DNA from: DASVTU01 sp036387415
GTDB taxonomy: Bacteria > Acidobacteriota > Blastocatellia > Pyrinomonadales > Pyrinomonadaceae
Length of the DNA stretch: 64,000 nucleotides
Direction of reading: 5' to 3'
NCBI GenBank assembly: GCA_036387415.1
Contig: DASVTU010000024.1
Span: forward strand, 42,288-106,287
Shown here: positions 36,114-45,334 of the stretch, in pieces
Numbering within the stretch: position 1 is the stretch's first letter
How the letters are laid out: every line of letters starts with the position of its first letter
The notes under the pieces: model-generated
What the model was told of the DNA's origin: nothing
The model's input: the letters and a program-made list of their open reading frames with translations, nothing else
The model's database searches: none
Made by a program: the position numbers and the translations under genes

Positions 36114-36900
36114 CGCAGAAGAGTTTGCGCCACCTTCCGACATGCATCAAGCCACGGATGAACCGAGGCTCGATGACACGTGGGTACAGTATTATGGCGG
36201 CGAAAAACAGGGCGGCATCAAAAGGCTCTCATCAATCGACGACGAAGATTCTATCGATGATATCAGTCTGAGAAGTTCCCTTCCCTTCTCTCAAACCGCT
36301 GCTACTCCCGTTTCAGATAACCTACCTGAGACTGAAAAAACCGCCATTTCTTCATCTGCGCCCCGGATTCATAAGTTTAATGAGGCGACTCCACCGAATC
36401 GGCCAACGAGACGGCTCTCACGCGTCGAGGATTTCCGCCGCTCAGAACTTCGCCCAGCGGACGACGCACTACCAAGCTCCGTGTCCGACGACGCACAAGC
36501 ACAGGCGCCTACGCTTATCAGTCAAGGTGATGATTCTAAAGGCGTTACCGTCTCGAATTTAACAGCCGAAACTTCTCATGCTCCGGCTGAATCCGACGAA
36601 TCGACGCCCTCTTTTGAGATTTGGTCTCAGCGTTGGGCACCCTGGTTGAAGAGGGGTGGCTCAATCAAAGTCTGCGAAGCCTTTTTCCTGTTGACGCACG
36701 CACAAGGCTCCGCAGAGTGTTTTACCTCAAACTCCGAAATCATGAGACTGACCGAACTCAGCCGCGCCCAATGTATTAGGAACATTCATTATCTCATCGA
36801 AATAGGCTTTTTAGACGAACTCGACGAAATCAACAACAAAGATGCCAAAGGCACATATTATCGCTTCAACCTCATCCCCAACTCTTTAGGCGCACCCTAA
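36067..36900 (+). CDS. Winged-helix-like protein downstream of ParA
   Basis: A 277-residue protein of unknown family. The first 170 residues are low complexity and rich in S, T, D and P, probably disordered. The last 90 (WAPWLKRGGSIKVCEAFFLLTH, SNSEIMRLTELSRAQCIRNI, HYLIEIGFLDELDEI) look like a winged helix. The TTG start at 36067 has a GGAGACGAG site but overlaps parA by 47 bp; an ATG at 36142 would avoid this. It lies immediately before the iteron array, so it is a candidate to bind those repeats and link them to ParA. Confidence 0.55.
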   Translation: MTDRSKSPRKRRLQLNAEEFAPPSDMHQATDEPRLDDTWVQYYGGEKQGGIKRLSSIDDEDSIDDISLRSSLPFSQTAATPVSDNLPETEKTAISSSAPRIHKFNEATPPNRPTRRLSRVEDFRRSELRPADDALPSSVSDDAQAQAPTLISQGDDSKGVTVSNLTAETSHAPAESDESTPSFEIWSQRWAPWLKRGGSIKVCEAFFLLTHAQGSAECFTSNSEIMRLTELSRAQCIRNIHYLIEIGFLDELDEINNKDAKGTYYRFNLIPNSLGAP

Positions 36901-36942
36901 CTCTTTTTCCATAACCTCCCTACGCAATCCATTAAGCCAAAT

Positions 36943-37323
36943 GAGACGGGTATCATCTTCGTGAGACGGGTGTCACGAAGATGATACCCGTCTCATTTAT
37001 CTTAAAAACCCTCAAATACCTGTGTATTTAGACCCGTCTCATCTTTATGACACCCGTCTCACTAAGATGAGACGGGTGTCATAAAGATGAGACGGGTATC
37101 ATCTTCCAGATAGGCTTTATTATTTTTGAGTAACGACCCCACAAACTGATAAGACGGGTGTCACCTTCATGAGACGGGTATCATCTTCGTGAGACGGGTA
37201 TCATGAAGATGACACTCGTCTCACCTACATAAAACCGGTCTCATCTTCGTGAGACGGGTCGCAGATAAATGACACCGGTCTCATCTACGTGAGACCGGTA
37301 TCTTATTGATGAGACGGGATTTA
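36943..37323. repeat. Array of 16 iterons on a 20-bp period; candidate origin or centromere
   Basis: Sixteen copies of a 13-bp unit, GAGACGGGTATCA or GAGACGGGTGTCA and variants, ten forward and six inverted. Forward starts are 36943, 36963, 37069, 37089, 37151, 37171, 37191, 37251, 37291, 37311. Inverted copies are at 36982, 37029, 37048, 37210, 37231 and 37270. Three blocks (3, 4 and 9 units) each keep a step of 19-21 bp, two helical turns, so sites lie on one face of the helix. AT-rich gaps at 36995-37028 and 37102-37150 could melt easily. The last block contains variants with an ACCGGT core. Iterons at replication origins and parS-like centromeres have this form. Confidence 0.85.
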
Positions 37324-37549
37324 CAAGATTGTAAAGATAGTGTATGAAGGGTATCGAAGAGTGGTAAGGGGCTATAAGTAGCCCAGAAACAAGACGACCT
37401 GAAGCGCTTTGAGTTTTGGCGACCAAACGCTTCAGGTCAAATTGAAAACTCGCTTTGGCGGCGAGCCGGTCTTTGTGTGTCAAAACCTGAATGGCATTCT
37501 ACAGAAACCGGTTCAGACTGTCAAGCCTTTTATTTACAAGGATTTGACT

Positions 37550-38698
37550 ATGAGCCTACAAGCATTGGAAGGTCAGCGATTTATTCGCAAAACGCAACTC
37601 GCGCCGAATGAGTATCGCAGAAACTTTCAACAAATTGACCGAGAAGTCATTTCGGTCGTCACTTCTGCCGAGGCGGACAAGATTACACCGCTTATGGGCA
37701 AGATTTATCTACGTCTGGTAAACGCGCCGGGCATGTACTGGGAGCGTGAGGGGGTCTTACGCATCGAGGCAGAGGTCAGGGATGGAAAATTGTTGAAGGC
37801 TTGGACGGTACTGTGCGAACTCACAGGGGTGGCATCGGCAACGGCCAGAAAAGCCATCGTGTGGATGCACGAACAGGGAATAATCGGCTATTTTTCAGGA
37901 AAAAATGGCGTCGGCCTGCGAATATTCTTCAATCGCGCGGTGTCTTCCATCGGTGCGAGGCAAACTCCGTCGAATAAAAAAATTTTGGCTTTCCCTCCTG
38001 CTTCGTCTAAAGCCTCTCCTGCTTCAACGAATGAAACAGCCTTTAATGACAGCTTTGCTGTTTTAGAAGTTTCAGACACAAATATTTATTCCGTCGCGCC
38101 AAAAAACGGCGCGGACAATGGGCAGGTGGATAAATCGTCCTCCGAACCGACTCCGCCTGAACCAAGTGAACACTCAACCGCCGCCGCCGGACGCAGGGAA
38201 AACCCGCTTAACACCGCATCGCCGAAGACGGGCGACGGGTTCGCCTTGGACGATGTGGTTGCGCGGTTGAGAGCCGAACTGGAACCCGCCATACATGCGG
38301 CGGCTCGTCAGGCAGCGGCGCGAGAGCATGAGCGCACGCGCGAGTGGTTGGAGACACGCGGGTTGCCGAAGGCCGCGCGGGTAGCGCAGCACGAAGCTTA
38401 TAACGTGCTCAGAAAGCATGGTTTAGTTAATGAAAATAGACGACATGCAGGGACACAAGGCGAAGTTGGTCACAGCGAATTCGTGGCGCTCGCGCCGCAC
38501 CGACTCGTTGCGGAAGAGATTGTCGAAATGGCCGAAGCCTGCGTCGCCATGCTTGAGACGCACGGGCAAACTGTCGAGCGGACGCTTGCGGAAATGAGTG
38601 TGCAGGCGGGCGGATTTCTGTCGGCGGAAGATGCGTCGAAGGTGCGCGAAAAGGCCGACTCTTTACTCGCCGTCGGAAACGGTAGAGAAGGGAAATGA
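37550..38698 (+). CDS. Winged-helix replication-initiator-like protein (putative)
   Basis: A 382-residue protein, start behind AAGGA. Residues about 30-130 (TPLMGKIYLRLVNAPGMYWE, AWTVLCELTGVASATARKAI, VWMHEQGIIGYFSGKNGVGL) resemble a DNA-binding winged helix as in plasmid Rep or DnaD-like proteins. About residues 130-235 are Ser/Pro/Thr-rich and probably disordered. The last 145 residues are helical and charged (VVARLRAELEPAIHAAARQA; ALAPHRLVAEEIVEMAEACV). No Rep catalytic motif is seen, so a rolling-circle enzyme is unlikely. Its place directly after the iterons is the main argument for an initiator or array-binding role. Confidence 0.5.
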   Translation: MSLQALEGQRFIRKTQLAPNEYRRNFQQIDREVISVVTSAEADKITPLMGKIYLRLVNAPGMYWEREGVLRIEAEVRDGKLLKAWTVLCELTGVASATARKAIVWMHEQGIIGYFSGKNGVGLRIFFNRAVSSIGARQTPSNKKILAFPPASSKASPASTNETAFNDSFAVLEVSDTNIYSVAPKNGADNGQVDKSSSEPTPPEPSEHSTAAAGRRENPLNTASPKTGDGFALDDVVARLRAELEPAIHAAARQAAAREHERTREWLETRGLPKAARVAQHEAYNVLRKHGLVNENRRHAGTQGEVGHSEFVALAPHRLVAEEIVEMAEACVAMLETHGQTVERTLAEMSVQAGGFLSAEDASKVREKADSLLAVGNGREGK

Positions 38699-39054
38699 GG
38701 AGGATTTGTCCGTGTGGAACAATTCCAATGCACGACGTTTAGCTCTCGTAGCTAACGGCGAACGCAATCCCTCACGGCTGCCGAGACGCGGCGAGGATGA
38801 CGGAATCGGTGATTTGCTCTTTGCGTCTCGGCACGTGAACGAAGGTGATGCGAGGGAATGCTACGCGCGAAGGTCTCTGCCAAAATCAGTTAATTTCATC
38901 CGTGGAGGCATGGCACACAACGCAACTTTGTGGAAAGTTTCAGAAACTTGCACGTGGGAGAAGAGAACAACCGAAGCCTGTACCGACGCCGCGCTCTGTC
39001 CTTTCGTTAATTGTGTCGTACTTCGAGGCTTCATGTGTGGCAAAAAAATTCTGC

Positions 39055-39084
39055 TTGACATAAATCAATCGACGGACTTAATAT
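39055..39084 (+). promoter_or_regulatory. Sigma70-like promoter
   Basis: TTGACA at 39055-39060 and TAATAT at 39079-39084, 18 bp apart. It could drive the exported-protein gene starting at 39476 with a long leader, or a short transcript ending at the hairpin at 39331-39369. Confidence 0.45.
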
Positions 39085-39330
39085 GCGCTCCCCCAGAAAA
39101 TAAAATTATTTGTTGCAACTCTCCCGCCGTCGGTCTTCCCCCTGTTCAACCTTCTCCCCGTAGTCAAACTTCATTAAGCAACTCCGACATTAAGAAGTTA
39201 TGCAGTCGATTCTTCTTATGACAATTGCTTCTCTGACGTACAAAGAACATTCAAGCGGGAATTGTCTGTTGACAAGCTTAAGAGGCGTGGCGGACGTGAA
39301 TACTATTTCATTGAAATGTCCGAAATAGTC

Positions 39331-39369
39331 GAAGCCCCGTTACTACTTGCAGGTAGTGAACGGGGCTTC
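39331..39369 (+). terminator. Strong hairpin, probable terminator
   Basis: An 11-bp perfect stem, GAAGCCCCGTT with AACGGGGCTTC, extended by ACTAC/GTAGT across a one-base bulge, followed by a weak T-rich end (TTCTT). Ends any transcript from the left, or acts as an attenuator ahead of the 39476 gene. Confidence 0.5.
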
Positions 39370-39382
39370 TTCAAACATACAA

Positions 39383-39408
39383 CCTCTGTCGCAAATTTGC
39401 ATAAGAGG
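39383..39408. promoter_or_regulatory. Nested palindrome upstream of the exported-protein gene
   Basis: Outer arms CCTCT (39383-39387) and AGAGG (39404-39408) enclose the 10-bp self-complementary GCAAATTTGC (39391-39400). It lies about 70 bp before the start codon, where an operator or leader structure would be expected. Confidence 0.4.
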
Positions 39409-39475
39409 TGCATTGCCTGGCAGCAAGCATTCTAATGTATGTGCGGCAGAAATCCCACCAAAAGGAGCCGCAACC

Positions 39476-41734
39476 ATGATTCTGCGATACAATTGCACAT
39501 CATTCATCATGCGTCGGAAGTACGTTGTCGCTTCCTGCGCGCTCGCAACATTACTGCTCGCAATCCTCTTGGCCTCGACATCGCTCCGCATGCCGAATGC
39601 GAAGGCGGAAGGAGTTCAGGGTCATGCCGCTGCCTCAGCGCAGAGTGCGTCTGTGGAGTGCTGCGGTGGAGAGGACGGTCACAACAAGCCACACCTTCTC
39701 GCCGGGTCTTACTACACTCTAAAGAACAACATCACCGCTAAACTTCTACTCAACAACAAAGGCCCACGACCCATCGAAGTTCGCGCGACGCTCTTTAGCC
39801 TGAGCGGCGAACGTTTCGAGGCTCCGGTCGTGGTGGTTGAACCAATGTCGCACCGCTTCGTCAATCTTAACGATTGGGTGGCCGAGGCGGGCGAACAATT
39901 CCGTGAAGGTAGTATTCAAATCTTCCATCGCGGCAAAGACCTCGTACTCGGCACACAGATTTATCTGAACGACAACACACACAGCCTCGGTTTCGAGGAA
40001 AAGTTGATAGAACCAGCGACGGCTGCTTCTTCGCGTCTGGAAGGTGTGTGGTGGCTTCCGTCGCCGAGAGGTACGGTCAGTCTCGCGTTGTCAAACACGA
40101 CAGACGCGAGTGTGTCGGTATCGACGAAGATTCGAGGGGCGTCGCCTAAAAGGGAAGCCGACACGACGGTCGCTCTACAGCCGCATGAGACGAAAGTGCT
40201 CGACATTGAGCGTGATTTGTTAGGTAGAGGTCGGGGCGCGATGTCGGGCTACGGAGCCATCTCCGTCGAACATAACGGTGCACGCGGCGCGGTCCTGGCG
40301 CGTGCGATGGCACAGGATGCAGCGAGCGGCTACTCGCTGGCAGTCCAGTTCATCGACCCGAAAGCAGGAAAGTCAACAAACCTTCAAGGCGCGGGTTTAC
40401 GCATCGGTAAAGTCGGCAAGGAGCGTCTGTCGGCAAAGGTCGTCGCGTACAACGCGGGTGAGAGCGAGACCACGCTGAGCGGTCGCATCCCTTACACGGC
40501 CAACGACGGGAGCATGGGCGAAGTAACTCTGCCGCAAGTACAACTGTTGCCGGGTGAAACAAAGCTCATCGACCTGTCGCCGTCCGTGAACGCGCACGGC
40601 ATCCAGGACAAGGTGGCAACCGCAGGTTTGGAATTTGAATACACGGGAGCGCCGGGGAGCATCGTCACTTCGGCCTTTAGCGTGAGCAATAGTAGTAATC
40701 AACTCTTCCGCGTCCCGCTCTGGGACATCGCCGCGCAGCGCAGCGCGACGGGCGGTTATCCGTGGTACATCGAAGGCGACTCTTCCACCTTCGTTTACAT
40801 CAAGAACGTGACGAGCGAGCCGCGCCAGTACGCTCTGCAACTACGTCATGAAGAGGGCATGTACGGGATGGGTGTGAAGACGATTCCGCCACATCAGACC
40901 GTGATGATTGACATACGCGACCTGCGCGACCGTGCAGTGCCGGATGAAATGGGACGCATGCTTCCGCCGGAGGCCGCGCGTGGTCAGGTGCAATGGTCGA
41001 TGCGCGGGAACCAGAATCAGGTTCTCATCGGTCGTTCCGAGCAGGCCGACATCGCACGCGGCACCAGCAGCAACTATGCTTGCATGAACTGCTGCCCGGA
41101 CTCCTTCAGTAATGGATTTGTAGACCCCGGTGGTACCGATGGACTCGTCGGCCTCACGAATCAATTCACCAGCTTCGAGCAGTATTCAAACTGCTATGGC
41201 TACGTCTACGAACCCAACATCGCGTGGTCTTCGTGGGACAGCAGCAACTATTACGTGATGTCGTGCTACGGAGACGGGGTGGTGATGGCCGAGAACCCCG
41301 GCGAAGCGTGGGCGGGAGCCACTTGGTCCGCATACATCTGGAGAGGCGATTCGGGTAATCCCAACGAGTGTATCCCGTACGAGCAGAATGTCTTCAGCAA
41401 CGCACTTCTCAACGTGCTGCAAAATCTGAGGAACCGTGGAAGGATTCAGGCGCAGGGACGCAACCCGCCAGTCGAAATATCGAGGGCATGGGCACGCGAC
41501 ACGATACCCCACAGGGACGAGGGACTGGCGTGGCTCGACGAGATTTGGAACAGTATGACTGCGAGACAACAGGCTGACCGTCGTCAGGCTTATCTCGATT
41601 GTCGAATCTATATTCAGGATTGCCCGTCGGTCGGCTGTCCGCGCGTCAGCAAGCGTTTCCAAGACCCGGCGCGACGCGACCCCAGTGCGAGAATCGACCT
41701 TGAAATCATCACAGGGTCGGCTTTCGAGGACTGA
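39476..41734 (+). CDS. Large exported protein of unknown function
   Basis: A 752-residue protein. ATG 39476 follows an AAAAGGAG site; the frame upstream of it is hairpin DNA. A hydrophobic segment at about 15-32 (YVVASCALATLLLAILLAST) is a signal or anchor. Residues about 75-540 consist of tandem beta-sandwich-like segments (NNKGPRPIEVRATLFSLSGE; VSVSTKIRGASP; FVYIKNVTSEPRQYALQLRH) of the kind found in adhesion or scaffold proteins. The last 210 residues contain 11 or so cysteines (YACMNCCPDSFS; CRIYIQDCPSVGC) and tyrosine-rich loops, so disulfides are likely. No enzymatic motif recognised. A cell-surface role is inferred. Confidence 0.55.
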   Translation: MILRYNCTSFIMRRKYVVASCALATLLLAILLASTSLRMPNAKAEGVQGHAAASAQSASVECCGGEDGHNKPHLLAGSYYTLKNNITAKLLLNNKGPRPIEVRATLFSLSGERFEAPVVVVEPMSHRFVNLNDWVAEAGEQFREGSIQIFHRGKDLVLGTQIYLNDNTHSLGFEEKLIEPATAASSRLEGVWWLPSPRGTVSLALSNTTDASVSVSTKIRGASPKREADTTVALQPHETKVLDIERDLLGRGRGAMSGYGAISVEHNGARGAVLARAMAQDAASGYSLAVQFIDPKAGKSTNLQGAGLRIGKVGKERLSAKVVAYNAGESETTLSGRIPYTANDGSMGEVTLPQVQLLPGETKLIDLSPSVNAHGIQDKVATAGLEFEYTGAPGSIVTSAFSVSNSSNQLFRVPLWDIAAQRSATGGYPWYIEGDSSTFVYIKNVTSEPRQYALQLRHEEGMYGMGVKTIPPHQTVMIDIRDLRDRAVPDEMGRMLPPEAARGQVQWSMRGNQNQVLIGRSEQADIARGTSSNYACMNCCPDSFSNGFVDPGGTDGLVGLTNQFTSFEQYSNCYGYVYEPNIAWSSWDSSNYYVMSCYGDGVVMAENPGEAWAGATWSAYIWRGDSGNPNECIPYEQNVFSNALLNVLQNLRNRGRIQAQGRNPPVEISRAWARDTIPHRDEGLAWLDEIWNSMTARQQADRRQAYLDCRIYIQDCPSVGCPRVSKRFQDPARRDPSARIDLEIITGSAFED

Positions 41735-42032
41735 GACGACGAGGGTTTGGAGATCATCAGAAACTTGGAAGCCGACGCGACGAAACAGAAACGCGTTCAC
41801 GCTTCCGCTTTGCACACGCCGTCCGACGCACGCACAATATCGTGCGTCGGGCGGTGTGTTCGTTAAGTGTGGCAACGTTGGCGGCGCGACGTCCACGGTT
41901 GCGCGTGTGCGTTGAATGTCGCCGCGTGTTTGTTGTTGAGAGTGATAGTGAAGGGTCGTCAATGAGATAATGATGAAGTGGTTGGATGTTGCGGAAGTAG
42001 TCGGATGTTGATGAAGTGTGTGAGGTGCGGAG

Positions 42033-42527
42033 ATGACGGAGAGGATTGATTGGCGAAGCTTGGCTGAACGTTCGGGAACGTTGAGGGAGAAGGGCGAGAT
42101 TGGCGGCGCAGAGTACGGGCGACGTGCCATCGAGGTTCTGCTCGGAGAAGAGAACATGCGTGCGGCGGTCGATTATTACATTAGCGGAGAGGCGGGGAGC
42201 GAACTCGCCAGAGATGTACTCAAGACGGTCCGCCCGTGGTCTGCGATGAAGCGTTGCTACGAGATTTACGGAGCAGATGGCGAGATTGTGAGAAGGAGGC
42301 TCGCCGTCGAACTGCTCCGCGCGGTGGCCGATGAGCGCGCGGTTGTTTGGGTTGGAGAGTTTCTTGAAGACACGGATGATGAGATTCAGATGTGGGGCGC
42401 GGGCATCCTCGAACAGTTGGCCGACGAGGGTCGGGTCGCCGTGGAAGATGTTGGAGAGTTGCTGGAAAAGGCACGTCATCATGCGAATCCGGCTGTGCGT
42501 GAAATCGCTCTCGGCATCAGTCTCTAG
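42033..42527 (+). CDS. Small helical-repeat (HEAT-like) protein
   Basis: A 164-residue, highly charged, all-helical protein: AVDYYISGEAGSELARDVLKT, IVRRRLAVELLRAVADERAV, IQMWGAGILEQLADEGRVAV. The spacing of about 30 residues between helix pairs, and ends such as NPAVREIALGISL, are like HEAT or ARM repeats, which bind proteins. A GGTGCGGAG ribosome site precedes the ATG. No signal peptide, so cytoplasmic. Partner unknown; possibly an immunity-like or scaffold protein. It stands alone between the exported protein and the permease. Confidence 0.55.
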   Translation: MTERIDWRSLAERSGTLREKGEIGGAEYGRRAIEVLLGEENMRAAVDYYISGEAGSELARDVLKTVRPWSAMKRCYEIYGADGEIVRRRLAVELLRAVADERAVVWVGEFLEDTDDEIQMWGAGILEQLADEGRVAVEDVGELLEKARHHANPAVREIALGISL

Positions 42528-42752
42528 CGTCGGCGTGCGGCGGGTGTTCGTCTGCGGGAGTGCCGACGGCGAGTAGTAGTGTTTCGTTCAAGAAGGCGAC
42601 GAAGGCATTTGACAACCGCGCCGTTCTTCTTGGACACTACGGGACGAGTCCATACAAAATAGTCGCGCCTGTCTGATTCGACGCCTCTCAGGTTGCGTCC
42701 ATTTCATCTTTTATTTTAGAGCCATAATTGAATAGTTGTTGGAGGTGGCACG

Positions 42753-45176
42753 ATGGAAACTTTACTGCAAGACCTTCGCTATAGCCTGCGGATGCTCTTG
42801 AGAAATCCGGGTTTTACGATTGTCGCCGTGCTGGCGCTGGCGTTAGGTATCGGCGCTAACAGCGCGATTTTCAGTGTCGTGAATGCCGTCTTGCTGCGAC
42901 CTCTGCCCTACAAGAATCCCGAACAACTCATGATTGTTTCCGAGAGCAACATGCAGAACGGGATTAATCGCTCGCCCGCCACGTTGCTTAACTTTCTCGA
43001 TTGGCGTGAGCAAAATCAGGTTTTTGAACAGATGGCCGCGATGCGGATGTCTGGATTCAATCTGACCGAAGGCAACGAGCCGGAACGCGTGCAGGCGATG
43101 ACGACCTCGCCGAGTTTCTTCACCTTGCTCGACGCCAAAGCGGCTCTCGGTCGGACGTTTCTTCCAGAAGAGGAGAAGCCGGGCAATGAACGCGTCGTGG
43201 TTTTGAGTCACAATCTCTGGCAGGGACGCTTCGGCTCCGACCGCAATATCATCAATCGTGACATCCGTCTCAACGGCGAAAATTTCAAGGTCGTCGGCGT
43301 TATGCCCGCCGACTTTCAGTTTGAACAGGTAGCTCTCTGGACGCCTCTGACGACCGACATGGGACAGGGTGGTGCTGCCGCCGCGCGTTCGCGACGCATG
43401 TATCTCGTCCTTGCACGGCTCAAGCCGGGCGTCAACATGCAGCGTGCGCGCACTGAGTTGAACACTATTGCCAGTCGCCTCGCGCAGCAATACCCGGAAG
43501 CCAACGCCGGATGGAGCACGACGCTTACGCCTCTGCGTGAACAAATTGTCGGCGCGATTCGACCCGCGTTGTTCGTCTTGCTCGCGGTGGTCGCGTTCGT
43601 GCTCTTAATCGCGTGCGCGAACATGGCGAATCTTTTGCTGGCGCGTGCGGCGACGCGGCAGAAGGAGGTCGCTATCCGTCTCGCACTCGGCGCGACGCGC
43701 GGGCGGCTCATCCGGCAGTTTCTAACGGAGAGCGTGGTGCTCGCGTTGTTGGGCGGGCTTCTCGGACTCCTGTTCACCTTCTGGGCGAAGAATCTGCTGG
43801 TGCTGATGCTTCCGGCGAACAATCCTCTGAGAGATCAGGTGACAGTCGATTGGAAGGTGTTGCTCTTTACGTTGGGCATCTCGATTTTGACGGGCGTGAT
43901 TTTCGGTCTCGCGCCTGCGCTGCAAGCCTCGAAGCCCGACCTCAATCAGACACTCAAGGAAGGCGGCAAAACTTCTTCGTCGGGCTTTGGCAAACATCGT
44001 ATACGCAGTTTCCTCGTCGTCGCGGAGGTGACGCTGGCGCTCATGTTGCTCATCGGCGCGGGTCTGCTGTTGAGAAGCTTTCTGCGTTTGCAGGATGTTG
44101 ACCCCGGCCTCAACGTGAAGAACGCGTTGGCGTTGCAAATCTCTCTGCCGCAGGCGAAGTATGCCGAAGTGCCTTTGCAGGTGGGATTCTTTCAGCAGAT
44201 TATGCAGCGCATCGCGTCGCTGCCAAACGTCGAATCCGTCAGCGCCGACAGCAACCTCCCGCTCGGCACCAGACGCAACAGCATGTCCTTCTACATAGAA
44301 GGACAGACGCCCGCGTCGCCCGAACAGATGCTACGCTCCGAGGTACACGAAATTACGCCTAACTACTTCCGCACGATGGGCATCCCCTTTCTCAAGGGAC
44401 GCGATTTCACAGACCGCGACGCGCCCGGCTCGCCTGCCGTCGTGATTATTAACCAGTCGCTCGCCACGCGTTTCTTCGCCAACGAAGACCCCATCGGCAA
44501 GAGAATCTCGCTGACGCCTTTCGGACAGCCTCCGGTCTGGATTCAAATCGTCGGCGTCGCGGGCGACGTGAGGCACACGGGTTTGGCCGCCGAACCGGGG
44601 CCGCAACTATACACGCCCTACTATCAAGACCCTGTGCTCAACATGTCGCTCGTCGTGCGAACGAAATCTAACCCGATGAGCGTCGCTTCTTCGGTACGCA
44701 ACGAGATTCGTAAGGCCGACGGCGAGATTCCAGTCTTCGGCGTCAGGTCGTTGGAACAGATGGCTTCCGAATCAATCGCTCCGCGACGCATCACTATGTT
44801 GCTGCTCGGTTTCTTCGCAGTGTTGGCGTTGGTTTTGGCGGCGGTCGGGATTTACGGAATCATGTCCTATTCCGTCACGCAACGAACGCATGAAGTCGGG
44901 ATTCGGATGGCGCTTGGCGCGCAACCGCGCGACATTCTCAAGATGATTGTCAAACAGGGAATGCTTCTGACGTTGATTGGCGTGGCCGTGGGATTCGTCG
45001 CTGCCTTCGCGGCGACGAGTGTGTTGGCGAGTTTTCTCTACGGAGTGAGTTCGACCGACCTTGTTACTTTCGTTACCGCCCCGTTGATTTTAATGGCAGT
45101 AGCGATATTGGCCTGCGTGGTTCCTGCGCGGCGTGCGACGAAAGTTGACCCGATGACGGCGCTGCGTTACGAATAA
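42753..45176 (+). CDS. MacB/FtsX-type duplicated ABC permease (ADOP family)
   Basis: An 807-residue membrane protein behind a GGAGGTG site. It begins METLLQDLRYSLRMLLRNPG followed by the first helix FTIVAVLALALGIGANSAIFSVVNAVLLRPLPY, the hallmark of the duplicated orphan permeases common in Acidobacteriota. A MacB-type periplasmic core (residues 50-260) follows, then three helices near 270-420. A second copy of core and helices ends in LACVVPARRATKVDPMTALRYE. No ATPase domain. On its own it would need an ATPase; one is encoded on the opposite strand at 46017-46757. Export of a peptide, lipid or drug is the general role; the substrate is unknown. Confidence 0.9.
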   Translation: METLLQDLRYSLRMLLRNPGFTIVAVLALALGIGANSAIFSVVNAVLLRPLPYKNPEQLMIVSESNMQNGINRSPATLLNFLDWREQNQVFEQMAAMRMSGFNLTEGNEPERVQAMTTSPSFFTLLDAKAALGRTFLPEEEKPGNERVVVLSHNLWQGRFGSDRNIINRDIRLNGENFKVVGVMPADFQFEQVALWTPLTTDMGQGGAAAARSRRMYLVLARLKPGVNMQRARTELNTIASRLAQQYPEANAGWSTTLTPLREQIVGAIRPALFVLLAVVAFVLLIACANMANLLLARAATRQKEVAIRLALGATRGRLIRQFLTESVVLALLGGLLGLLFTFWAKNLLVLMLPANNPLRDQVTVDWKVLLFTLGISILTGVIFGLAPALQASKPDLNQTLKEGGKTSSSGFGKHRIRSFLVVAEVTLALMLLIGAGLLLRSFLRLQDVDPGLNVKNALALQISLPQAKYAEVPLQVGFFQQIMQRIASLPNVESVSADSNLPLGTRRNSMSFYIEGQTPASPEQMLRSEVHEITPNYFRTMGIPFLKGRDFTDRDAPGSPAVVIINQSLATRFFANEDPIGKRISLTPFGQPPVWIQIVGVAGDVRHTGLAAEPGPQLYTPYYQDPVLNMSLVVRTKSNPMSVASSVRNEIRKADGEIPVFGVRSLEQMASESIAPRRITMLLLGFFAVLALVLAAVGIYGIMSYSVTQRTHEVGIRMALGAQPRDILKMIVKQGMLLTLIGVAVGFVAAFAATSVLASFLYGVSSTDLVTFVTAPLILMAVAILACVVPARRATKVDPMTALRYE

Positions 45177-45180
45177 CAAG

Positions 45181-45303
45181 CCATTTCAAAACTAGCCGCA
45201 GCGGCACAGAGGCACAGAGATTTTTAGAAAGCGGAAGGCAGTCAAGACGCGCTAACATTTTATCTGTCTTCTGTTTTACTACATGCCTCTGTACCGCTGT
45301 GGC
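45181..45303. repeat. Dispersed palindromic repeat, copy B
   Basis: It starts with CCATTTCAAAACTAGCC (45181-45197), one mismatch from copy A at 17357. Inverted arms lie at 45195-45214 and 45284-45303 (18 of 20 positions pair), enclosing about 70 bp. It sits between the convergent permease and DUF4097-like genes, where it could also terminate transcription. Confidence 0.7.
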
Positions 45304-45334
45304 AAATCCGAGTCTAAATAAAGTGGTAGGTTCG

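Larger units (their letters stand above)
38699..39475. other. 777-bp non-coding stretch with promoter and hairpins
   Basis: No frame reads as a convincing gene; the 207-codon frame at 38598 overlaps the previous gene and has atypical composition. It holds a promoter-like pair at 39055-39084, a hairpin at 39331-39369 and a nested palindrome at 39383-39408, listed separately. It may be the right end of the maintenance module and could encode a small RNA. Confidence 0.4.

Noticed and set aside
36943..37323. CRISPR array
   Set aside because: Units are 13 bp, occur in both orientations, the intervening bases are only about 7 bp, and no cas genes are near. This is an iteron array.
38598..39221. 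Possible 207-residue gene
   Set aside because: It overlaps the end of the winged-helix gene in another frame, has no ribosome site, and reads as low-similarity, cysteine-scattered sequence.
42609..42640. Promoter for the permease gene
   Set aside because: TTGACA is present at 42609 but no acceptable -10 lies 16-18 bp downstream.
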